Source: Campylobacteraceae bacterium
Lineage (GTDB): Bacteria > Campylobacterota > Campylobacteria > Campylobacterales > Sulfurospirillaceae
Assembly: GCA_027055635.1 (NCBI GenBank)
Contig: JALUMZ010000114.1
Coordinates: 1 to 11,443 of the forward strand
Length of the DNA: 11,443 bases
Reading direction: 5' to 3'
Below, in pieces: positions 1-5,247 of this stretch. Both the position numbers and the translations under genes were made by a program. Each line of letters starts with the position of its first letter. Positions within the stretch are counted from its first letter, which is position 1. A model generated the notes under the pieces. It was not told the DNA's origin. It ran no database searches and was given only the letters and a program-made list of their open reading frames with translations.

Positions 1-1
1 C

Positions 2-397
2 TCACAAATAGATGTCCTGCTTCTTAAAAATAATCAACTCCTTAGAAATAGAAAAGTCTATATTCTCGATGAAAATTATGAAATCATGAAAGACCGCCAA
101 GGTATTAGAGCAAAAAAAGACGATACAACTCTTAATTATACACCAAATATAGATTTACTATTTAATTCTCTTGTAAAAATTTCAACAAAGATTAAAATAT
201 TATGTATAGTTTTGACCGGTATTGGCGATGATGGAGCAAAAGGAGCACTAAATTTAGCAAAAAGTGGCGCTACATGTATATATGAAAGCCAAGAGAGTGC
301 TATTGTGTATGGCATGCCTAAAGCTGCCCACGAGCTAAATCCACAAGCACCTCAGTTGAATATTTTTGAAATTTGTGATGAAATTAGGAGTTTTTAA
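2..397 (+). CDS. cheB: CheB protein-glutamate methylesterase, C-terminal part (5' end outside window)
   Basis: CheB removes methyl groups from glutamates of methyl-accepting chemotaxis receptors (and deamidates glutamines), opposing CheR during adaptation. The frame is open from base 2 to the TAA at 395-397, giving 131 residues with no start codon in the window. The end of the methylesterase fold is clear: the LTGIGDDG motif, whose second Asp (bases 229-231) matches the family's catalytic Asp, followed by GAKGAL, a Cys/Ser-rich strand and VYGMPKAA. The catalytic Ser and His lie upstream, outside the window, as would any receiver domain; Campylobacter CheB is known to lack one, but that cannot be tested here. 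The stop overlaps the cheR start as TAATG, so the two are probably translationally coupled. An internal ATG at 86 is not the real start because coding similarity continues upstream of it. Confidence 0.9.
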   Translation, partial: SQIDVLLLKNNQLLRNRKVYILDENYEIMKDRQGIRAKKDDTTLNYTPNIDLLFNSLVKISTKIKILCIVLTGIGDDGAKGALNLAKSGATCIYESQESAIVYGMPKAAHELNPQAPQLNIFEICDEIRSF

Positions 398-1173
398 TGT
401 TTGGTTTCTTTAGAAGAGAGCCTAAGAGAGAGAAAAAAGTTCTGCCAATAGAGGAGGACTTTTCAAATATAGAACAGCTTATACTCTATATAAAAAATGA
501 GATAGGAATTGATTTCTTCAATAAAAAAGATATTATAAAAAACAAACTTAAACTATTTTGTAGGAAAAAAAATATATATAGTTTTGAAGAACTACTAGAT
601 TCTGTCAAAAAAGACTTCTCCTTAAAGCAAGAAGTGATAGACTACCTTACTGTAAATGAGACCTATTTTTTTAGAGAAACCAAACAGATAGAAACTATGA
701 TTAAAAAAGCGAAAACATTGGGTTTCAAAGTAGAAATACTGTGCGCACCAAGCTCATCAGGAGATGAGCCTTATACAATAGCCATCATGATGCTAGAAGC
801 TGGATTTAAACCGGCAGATTTTCATATTGTAGGAATTGATATCAGTGAAACTATCATCAACAAAGCAATGCTAGCAACTTATAGGGAACGAAATCTGCAC
901 AAGATCAGCAAAGAATTAAAAGAAAAATACTTTTTAAAAGATGACAAACAGTATATTTTAAAAGATATTGTAAAAAATCAAGTTACATTTAGGCGTATCA
1001 ATATATTTGACAAAAGCCTTCAAAATCTTAGGAAATTTGACTTTATTTTTTCAAGGAATATGATGATATATTTTGATTATGAAACCAAGATAAAAGCAAA
1101 AAATATACTAAGAAGTCTGCTTAAAAGAGAAGGGGATTCCATATATTTTGGGCATGCGGACATGCTTAACTAA
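397..1173 (+). CDS. cheR: CheR chemotaxis protein methyltransferase
   Basis: Cytoplasmic SAM-dependent enzyme that methylates glutamates of chemoreceptors; partner of CheB immediately upstream. The 258 residues show the family order: a basic N-terminal helical region (about 20-85), NETYFFRE at 87-94, a SAM-binding loop around 116-128 (CAPSSSGDEPYT, a variant of the usual AGCSTGEEPYS), the acidic strand VGIDIS at 145-150, and FDFIFSRNMMIYFD at 214-227. The ATG at 397 overlaps the cheB stop by one base and is preceded by TAGGAG at 385-390, so the start is well supported. The protein ends seven residues after YFGH (250-253). Family members usually continue for roughly 20 residues past this GH motif, so the last strand appears missing. 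The stop codon directly abuts the stop of the convergent dehydrogenase gene. Confidence 0.92.
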   Translation: MFGFFRREPKREKKVLPIEEDFSNIEQLILYIKNEIGIDFFNKKDIIKNKLKLFCRKKNIYSFEELLDSVKKDFSLKQEVIDYLTVNETYFFRETKQIETMIKKAKTLGFKVEILCAPSSSGDEPYTIAIMMLEAGFKPADFHIVGIDISETIINKAMLATYRERNLHKISKELKEKYFLKDDKQYILKDIVKNQVTFRRINIFDKSLQNLRKFDFIFSRNMMIYFDYETKIKAKNILRSLLKREGDSIYFGHADMLN

Positions 1174-2379
1174 TCACTCCATCTCCATAATTTTCCAAGG
1201 AAGACCCTGTTTATCTAACTCATCCATAAATGGTTTGGCATCAAAATTTTCCATATTAAAAACTCCTGAACCATTCCATATACCCTCAAGTATCATTTTT
1301 GCACCAATCATAGCAGGAACTCCGGTAGTATAGCTGACTGCTTGAGCCCCCGTTTCTCTATAACAGGCTTGATGATCACAAACATTATATATATAAACTT
1401 TTTTTCTTTTTCCAGCTTTTACGCCTTCAATCACACAGCCAATATTTGTTTTTCCAACTGTTTTAGCTCCTAGACTAGCGGGGTCAGGCAAAAGCTCTTT
1501 TAGTAGATGTAATGGCACTACTTTGACACCATCAACTTCTACTTCATCAATCCCAAGCATACCAACATTTTCCAGACATCTCATATGCGTCAGATAACTC
1601 TGCCCAAAAGTCATAAAAAATCTTATCCTTTTCAAGCCTTTTATATTTTTGCTAAGCGATTCCATCTCTTCATGGTACATCAGATAACTATCTTTTTTTC
1701 CAACTTCGGGATAGTCCCAAACCATTTTAATTTCCAATGGTTTTGTCTCTATCCATCTTCCTTTGCCATTCTCATCTTTTTCCCAATATCTGCCATTTGC
1801 GCTCACTTCTCGTAAATTTATCTCCGGATTGAAATTAGTAGCAAACGGATATCCATGATCTCCTGCATTACAATCAAGTATATCTATATAGTTTATCTCA
1901 TCAAAAAGATACTGTTGAGCATAAGCACAAAAAACATTTGTAACTCCCGGATCAAATCCACTCCCAAGAAGTCCCATTATGCCGGCTTTTTTAAATCCTT
2001 CGTCTCTTGCCCACTGCTCTTTATACTCAAACTTTGCCGTATCGGGATGCTCATAATTAGCAGTATCAAGATAATCCACACCACACTCTATACATGCATC
2101 CATAATAGTTAAATCCTGATAAGGAAGAGCTATATTCATCACTAAATCCGGCTTTGTACCCTCTATGAGGGCTATAAGCTCGTCTATATTATCTGCATCT
2201 ATCTGTGCTGTTTTTATCTCTACATGTAGCTCGTCAAATATCTCTTTTGCTATCATATCGCATTTTGATTTGGTTCTACTCGCTAATATGATTTTGGTAA
2301 AAACTTTATTATTCATAGCACACTTTTTTGTAGCAACTCTGCTGACGCCACCTGCTCCAATTATCAGTACTCTAGCCAT
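1174..2379 (-). CDS. Saccharopine dehydrogenase-like carboxynorspermidine/carboxyspermidine dehydrogenase
   Basis: Probably the NADPH-dependent enzyme that condenses aspartate semialdehyde with a diamine (putrescine or diaminopropane) to give carboxyspermidine or carboxynorspermidine, the alternative polyamine route known in Vibrio and Campylobacter jejuni. The 401-residue length fits. Visible features are an N-terminal Rossmann fold with GAGGVS at 8-13 and ASRT at 33-36, LGSGFDPGVT at 138-147, NAGDHG at 171-176, LLPDP at 296-300 and SYTTGVPA at 349-356. These resemble the Vibrio enzyme as I remember it far more than lysine-pathway saccharopine dehydrogenases. The decarboxylase that would complete the route is not in the window. 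The ATG overlaps the rdgB stop by one base (TAATG) and is preceded by AAGGAAG, so it is the distal gene of an rdgB operon. Whether the preferred diamine is putrescine or diaminopropane cannot be told from sequence. Confidence 0.85.
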   Translation of the reverse strand: MARVLIIGAGGVSRVATKKCAMNNKVFTKIILASRTKSKCDMIAKEIFDELHVEIKTAQIDADNIDELIALIEGTKPDLVMNIALPYQDLTIMDACIECGVDYLDTANYEHPDTAKFEYKEQWARDEGFKKAGIMGLLGSGFDPGVTNVFCAYAQQYLFDEINYIDILDCNAGDHGYPFATNFNPEINLREVSANGRYWEKDENGKGRWIETKPLEIKMVWDYPEVGKKDSYLMYHEEMESLSKNIKGLKRIRFFMTFGQSYLTHMRCLENVGMLGIDEVEVDGVKVVPLHLLKELLPDPASLGAKTVGKTNIGCVIEGVKAGKRKKVYIYNVCDHQACYRETGAQAVSYTTGVPAMIGAKMILEGIWNGSGVFNMENFDAKPFMDELDKQGLPWKIMEME

Positions 2380-2981
2380 TACTTCTTCCTTGCAAAACTT
2401 TTTATTATGATTTTTGCCAATTCAAGTGCCTTTGAGCGATGAGAAAATTCTCTTTTTACCTCTTCCCCAAGTTCACCCAAAGTGTTTTGAAATCCCAAAG
2501 GTATAAATATCGGATCATATCCAAAGCCATTCTCCCCTCTCTTCTCGTCTATAATATCCCCATACATCCACCCATGCACACAAAATTCACCCCTCTTACT
2601 TACGATAGCAATCGCAGCTGTATAAAAAGCTGGGGTTCTTTTCAACTTTTTTTCTCTTATTGTTTCTATGAGTTTATCAAGATTTTGCTCGCTTGTGGCA
2701 TTTTTGCCCGCATATCTTGCACTATATATCCCAGGTTTCCCGCCTAAAATATTGACAGATATACCACTGTCATCTGCCATAACCACCATATTTTTATCTT
2801 TTAGTTTTTTATATACCGCTCTAGCCTTAATCAGTGCATTTTCTTTGAAACTTTTTCCATTCTCAACAATCTCAAATGGCTCCATAATATCAGTGAATGC
2901 AAGAATATTAAACTCTTTTACATATGATTTAAACTCTTTTATTTTACCTTTATTGCCAGAAGCCAACACTATATCCATCAT
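2379..2981 (-). CDS. rdgB: RdgB/HAM1 non-canonical purine NTP pyrophosphatase (XTP/dITP diphosphatase)
   Basis: House-cleaning enzyme that hydrolyses dITP, XTP and ITP to the monophosphate and pyrophosphate, keeping deaminated purines out of DNA and RNA. At 200 residues it is full length. Motifs in order: LASGNKGK near the N-terminus (6-13), FKENALIKA at 45-53, ADDSG at 69-73 with the expected catalytic Asp at 71, GIYSARYAG at 84-92, GFGYDPIFIP at 152-161 and FSHRSKAL at 179-186. Two consecutive ATG codons open the frame (2981 and 2978). The AAGGA at 2985-2989 lies only 3 nt from the first and 6 nt from the second, so translation may begin at the second. It is the promoter-proximal gene of a two-gene unit with the polyamine dehydrogenase. 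Confidence 0.95.
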   Translation of the reverse strand: MMDIVLASGNKGKIKEFKSYVKEFNILAFTDIMEPFEIVENGKSFKENALIKARAVYKKLKDKNMVVMADDSGISVNILGGKPGIYSARYAGKNATSEQNLDKLIETIREKKLKRTPAFYTAAIAIVSKRGEFCVHGWMYGDIIDEKRGENGFGYDPIFIPLGFQNTLGELGEEVKREFSHRSKALELAKIIIKSFARKK

Positions 2982-3012
2982 AAATCCTTATCTCTACATG
3001 CAAAAGAAAATC

Positions 3013-3080
3013 TAAGTACCTAGCCAGAAGTGACCTTTCCTAGTTTCTATTAATTGGTGTTACTTCTGGTTAGGTACTTA
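3013..3080. repeat. 22-bp near-perfect inverted repeat with 24-nt spacer
   Basis: Left arm 3013-3034 and right arm 3059-3080 are complementary over 22 bases except two positions. Both exceptions are G opposite T when read as + strand RNA (wobble pairs) and A opposite C on the minus strand. The outer ends read TAAGTACC and GGTACTTA. The right end supplies the TAA stop of the upstream Sel1-repeat gene, and the left end is about 30 nt before the rdgB start. On the minus strand the stem is followed by a T-rich stretch (3002-3012), so it could terminate sel1 transcription. However, the AT-rich arms and long loop look more like a miniature inverted-repeat element, possibly with a TA target duplication, than a standard intrinsic terminator. 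Confidence 0.75.
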
Positions 3081-3776
3081 ATATCCTGCTCCATGCAATC
3101 TTTTATAGTCATTACAAGCTTTTTTATAACCCAAATCACATGCTTTTTTATATAGATTACTTGCCTTTGTGAAGTATTTTTCATCTAAATTCTCATAAGT
3201 ATAACCGAGTTGCATACAGCTTCTTATATCTCCTAAATCGCACGCCTTGGTAAGCGCCCAAAATGCTTTTTTTGCTAATTTTGGAAATTTCTTAATCCCA
3301 CCATTTTGTTGGATATTATTCCAATAAGCTCCTCCCAAACTATTACATCCGACAACCGAGCCTTTTTCACATGCCTTTTTCAAAAAACCCATAGCTATCC
3401 CTAATCTTTTACTATGTTGCTTTTTATCCTCTGTTGTAGGATTTTTACTTTTTTGAAAATTGTACCAAAGGTTACCCTCTTCTTCTATCATAGAATTTCC
3501 CAAGACCACACACCCTTTATTGCTTCCGCTATCACAAGCTTTTTTAAGAAGAGTAAATCCTCTAACATAGTCTTTTTTAACAGATAATCCCCGCACATAT
3601 ATATAGCCCAAATTTATACAAGCATTTACTTCTTTAGAGCTACAAGATTTTTCTAGAAGTTTTATAGCTTTATTGATATTGCCTTTTTTATACTCATCCA
3701 TAGCTCTTTTTGTAGTGCTCACATCCCCATATATACTCACAATCATAAATAATAATACCCATACAACATTTTTCAC
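3078..3776 (-). CDS. Secreted Sel1-repeat, cysteine-paired protein (Hcp-like)
   Basis: A 232-residue protein starting with GTG at 3776, preceded by AAGGAT at a proper distance. Residues 1-17 look like a signal peptide (MKN, a hydrophobic core VVWVLLFMIVSI, then YG-DVS), so it is probably periplasmic or secreted. The rest is helical Sel1-like repeats: LGYIYVRG at 56-63, KKACDSG at 78-84, LKKACEKG at 132-139, LTKACDLG at 175-182 and YKKACDLG at 209-216. Ten cysteines form five pairs spaced exactly eight residues apart (45/53, 81/89, 136/144, 179/187, 213/221). This is the disulfide pattern of Helicobacter cysteine-rich (Hcp) proteins, some of which were described as penicillin-binding or weak beta-lactamases. 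Function here is unknown; automatic 'beta-lactamase' labels for this family should not be trusted. The stop codon lies at the edge of the 3013-3080 inverted repeat. Confidence 0.85.
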   Translation of the reverse strand: MKNVVWVLLFMIVSIYGDVSTTKRAMDEYKKGNINKAIKLLEKSCSSKEVNACINLGYIYVRGLSVKKDYVRGFTLLKKACDSGSNKGCVVLGNSMIEEEGNLWYNFQKSKNPTTEDKKQHSKRLGIAMGFLKKACEKGSVVGCNSLGGAYWNNIQQNGGIKKFPKLAKKAFWALTKACDLGDIRSCMQLGYTYENLDEKYFTKASNLYKKACDLGYKKACNDYKRLHGAGY

Positions 3777-3802
3777 AACAATCCTTTTTATTCTGAAGAA
3801 TT

Positions 3803-3811
3803 ATTTTATCA
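3803..3811 (-). promoter_or_regulatory. Extended -10 promoter of the Sel1-repeat gene
   Basis: Read on the minus strand, TGATAAAAT gives an extended -10 (TG, one base, then TAAAAT, five of six matches to TATAAT). No good -35 box sits 17 nt upstream, but Campylobacterota housekeeping promoters commonly lack one. A start point about seven bases downstream leaves a leader of roughly 20 nt that contains the AAGGAT ribosome site before the GTG at 3776. The placement suits the gene; no transcript evidence is available. Confidence 0.5.
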
Positions 3812-3815
3812 CAAT

Positions 3816-3832
3816 AAGTTAAAACTTAACTT
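3816..3832. repeat. Perfect 7-bp inverted repeat (AAGTTAA-AAC-TTAACTT) upstream of sel1
   Basis: Seven-base arms 3816-3822 and 3826-3832 are exact reverse complements around a three-base centre. The repeat lies just upstream of the candidate -10 box at 3803-3808 and covers the place of a -35 element, a position suited to an operator. AT-rich palindromes arise easily in such sequence, so a regulatory role is only suggested. Confidence 0.4.
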
Positions 3833-4033
3833 TTAAAATTTATCTGAATATAATAATTTCAATCTCAACCAAGAATAATAAATTTTAATAGAAGATAGTC
3901 TAATAAACTCGAACGATAACTTATCTTTTACTCATTGGCATAACTCACCATCTACTGCGTTCCTATGCGATAACAGTTTGTCAATATTATATAATTTGCA
4001 GAGGAAATTTTAGATGAAGCCATATTTAAGGGA
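3833..4033. other. Non-coding interval between sel1 and the tRNA array
   Basis: No convincing reading frame on either strand. The part up to about 3900 and the part after about 3990 are very AT-rich. Between them, about 3911-3985 is markedly richer in G+C (roughly 43% over 3931-3983). It contains two copies of CGATAAC (near 3914 and 3968), a GATAA-C-TTATC palindrome near 3915-3925, and distant GAACG/CGTTC and GCATA/TATGC complements. No terminator with a clear GC stem and T-tract is visible after tRNA-Leu. It could hold a small RNA or a dispersed repeat; neither can be shown here. Confidence 0.4.
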
Positions 4034-4118
4034 TGGTGCGGATGAGAAGACTCGAACTTCCACGCCGTGAAGCACCAGATCCTAAGTCTGGCGTGTCTAC
4101 CAATTTCACCACATCCGC
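4034..4118 (-). tRNA. tRNA-Leu(TAG)
   Basis: Eighty-five bases with a 7-bp acceptor stem (GCGGATG pairing CATCCGC), a D arm, an anticodon loop CTTAGGA with anticodon TAG at 4082-4084 (complement), a long variable arm as expected for a class II leucine tRNA, a TTCGAGT T loop and an encoded CCA at 4034-4036. It reads CUN leucine codons. It is last in the array and is separated from tRNA-Arg(TCT) by an unusually long 116-nt gap, so it may depend on processing of a long precursor or on its own weak promoter. Confidence 0.96.
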
Positions 4119-4143
4119 ACAACAATAGTAAGATAAAATCTCA

Positions 4144-4221
4144 AGCCATTAAATAAGCAATTCTCGACTTTAAGTCGAAGCTTTAGTGGCTGAAAATCTG
4201 ATGAACTTTGTTCATTAGATT
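4144..4221. repeat. Palindrome-rich insert in the tRNA array (three hairpins)
   Basis: Within the 116-nt gap 4119-4234 I see three foldable units. First, 4144-4152 pairs with 4183-4191 (nine pairs, one G-T). Nested inside it is the TCGACT/AGTCGA stem at 4165-4179. Third, a 12-bp stem at 4195-4206/4210-4221 with a TTT loop and a single G-T pair. The non-Watson-Crick positions are wobble pairs on the + strand and A-C mismatches on the minus strand, so an RNA fold would be better on the + strand, opposite to the tRNAs. A 7-bp direct repeat ATTAAAT occurs at 4148-4154 and 4229-4235. Other gaps in this array are 15-18 nt, so this looks like an inserted small repeat element. Confidence 0.55.
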
Positions 4222-4234
4222 CGAGACGATTAAA

Positions 4235-4311
<77 letters not shown>

Positions 4312-4329
4312 ATCTATCTCGGTTTAAGG

Positions 4330-4406
4330 TGGTGCGCCCGACAGGAGTCGAACCTACAACCTACGGATCCGAAGTCCGTTGCTCTATCCAATTGAGCTAC
4401 GAGCGC
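4330..4406 (-). tRNA. tRNA-Arg(TCG)
   Basis: Seventy-seven bases: acceptor GCGCTCG with CGGGCGC, anticodon loop CTTCGGA with TCG at 4370-4372 (complement), a T arm with two wobble pairs around TTCGACT, and an encoded CCA at 4330-4332. Reads CGA/CGG-type arginine codons. It follows tRNA-His by 18 nt and precedes tRNA-Arg(TCT) by 18 nt. Confidence 0.96.
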
Positions 4407-4424
4407 AATACTCGCCAAAGACAA

Positions 4425-4502
4425 TGGGGTGAATGATGGGATTCGAACCCACGGCCCTCGGAACCACAACCCGATGCTCTAACCAACTGAGCTACACTCA
4501 CC
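4425..4502 (-). tRNA. tRNA-His(GTG)
   Basis: Acceptor GTGAGTG with CATTCAC, an additional encoded G at -1 (4502) opposite discriminator C73 (4428), which is the identity element for histidyl-tRNA synthetase, and an encoded CCA ending at 4425. The anticodon loop is TTGTGGT with GTG at 4465-4467 (complement). The T arm is GTGGG/CCCAT with loop TTCGAAT. Confidence 0.97.
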
Positions 4503-4517
4503 AGATTTACCAAAAAA

Positions 4518-4595
4518 TGGTCGGGGCGAAAGGATTCGAACCTTCGACCCCCTGGTCCCAAACCAGGTGCGCTAACCAGACTGCGCTACGCCCCG
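4518..4595 (-). tRNA. tRNA-Pro(TGG)
   Basis: Seventy-eight bases: acceptor CGGGGCG with CGCCCCG, starting with C as usual for bacterial proline tRNA; anticodon loop TTTGGGA with TGG at 4558-4560 (complement); T loop TTCGAAT; and an encoded CCA at 4518-4520. It is the first gene of the array, about 30 nt downstream of the predicted transcription start. Confidence 0.97.
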
Positions 4596-4632
4596 AATAA
4601 AATACAATAATAAACCGTATTTTAAGGGTGAA

Positions 4633-4661
4633 ATTCTACACAAATTTTACTTATTTGTCAA
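4633..4661 (-). promoter_or_regulatory. Near-consensus sigma70 promoter of the tRNA array
   Basis: On the minus strand, a perfect TTGACA (4656-4661) is followed by exactly 17 nt and then TAGAAT (4633-4638, five of six matches to TATAAT). Transcription should begin near 4626, with the first tRNA (Pro) starting at 4595. The bases just after the -10 read TTCACCC, a C-rich discriminator of the kind often found at growth-controlled stable-RNA promoters. The -35 box lies only seven bases past the purN stop, and no terminator separates purN from the array. Confidence 0.85.
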
Positions 4662-4668
4662 GGAAATA

Positions 4669-5247
4669 TCAATTTTTTAACAATATTTCCTTGACAACAT
4701 TTGGAAGCAGTTCATATTCCAGTTCATGAATCTTAATTTCATATTGTTCCAAAGACATATCCTTTTGTTTTTCAAAACATTTTTGCGCTATTATAGCACC
4801 TCCATCTAACTCTTCATTAACATAATGAACTGTTATACCTCCAATTTTCATTTCAGAGTAAAAACTCTCCTCAATAGCATGTCCTCCTTTAAAGAGTGGC
4901 AAGAGTGATGGGTGCAGATTAATAGCATCTATATTTTTTGTAAAAATAGGTGTTAAAAATCTCATAAACCCTGCTAAAACAGTTAGTTGCGCCCCACTTT
5001 TCTTAATCTCATCTACTAATTTAGCGTCAAACTCTTCTCTGCTCTTAAAATTTTTATGATTTATTATCAAAGGCTCTATACTGTATTTTCTAGACTTATC
5101 AATACCTCCAGCATTTGGATTATTGCATATTGTTTTTACGACTTCAATCTTAAAATTACCAAACTCTTTTTTATGAAGTTTTTTTAGTAAATTTTCCAAA
5201 TTTGTACCACTACCGCTAAAAAGAATAGCTATCTTTTTTACAAACAC
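4669..5247 (-). CDS. purN: Phosphoribosylglycinamide formyltransferase (GAR transformylase)
   Basis: Cytoplasmic enzyme of de novo purine synthesis that transfers the formyl group from 10-formyltetrahydrofolate to glycinamide ribonucleotide. The 192-residue length is normal. Motifs: SGSGTN phosphate loop at 11-16, VLAGFMRFL at 90-98, the INLHPSLLP signature at 109-117 with the catalytic Asn110 and His112 equivalents, and the ELDGGAII signature at 146-153 with Asp148. The start is GTG at 5247, supported by a strong AAGGAG five bases upstream. It overlaps the end of nnr by ten bases, so the two are probably coupled. It is the last protein gene of the tig-to-purN run, directly followed by the tRNA promoter. 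Confidence 0.96.
   Translation of the reverse strand: MFVKKIAILFSGSGTNLENLLKKLHKKEFGNFKIEVVKTICNNPNAGGIDKSRKYSIEPLIINHKNFKSREEFDAKLVDEIKKSGAQLTVLAGFMRFLTPIFTKNIDAINLHPSLLPLFKGGHAIEESFYSEMKIGGITVHYVNEELDGGAIIAQKCFEKQKDMSLEQYEIKIHELEYELLPNVVKEILLKN

Noticed and set aside
86..88. ATG as the start of a short 103-residue protein
   Set aside because: CheB-like coding sequence is open upstream to base 2; the gene is truncated by the window, not short.
1148..1333. Open + strand frame running into the dehydrogenase region
   Set aside because: It is antisense to a clearly conserved gene and its translation has no recognisable domain. The same holds for the other short + strand frames opposite rdgB, comM, def and tig.
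3013..3080. Standard Rho-independent terminator for sel1
   Set aside because: The arms are 22 bp and AT-rich with a 24-nt loop, and the minus strand has two A-C mismatches. Termination is possible, but this is not the typical form, so I recorded it as a repeat.
3777..4033. CRISPR array, riboswitch or replication origin
   Set aside because: There are no regularly spaced repeats, no recognised aptamer core, and no DnaA-box cluster that I could identify.
4013..4069. Small + strand frame starting ATGAAGCC
   Set aside because: It is 18 codons long and runs into the complement of tRNA-Leu, with no ribosome site.
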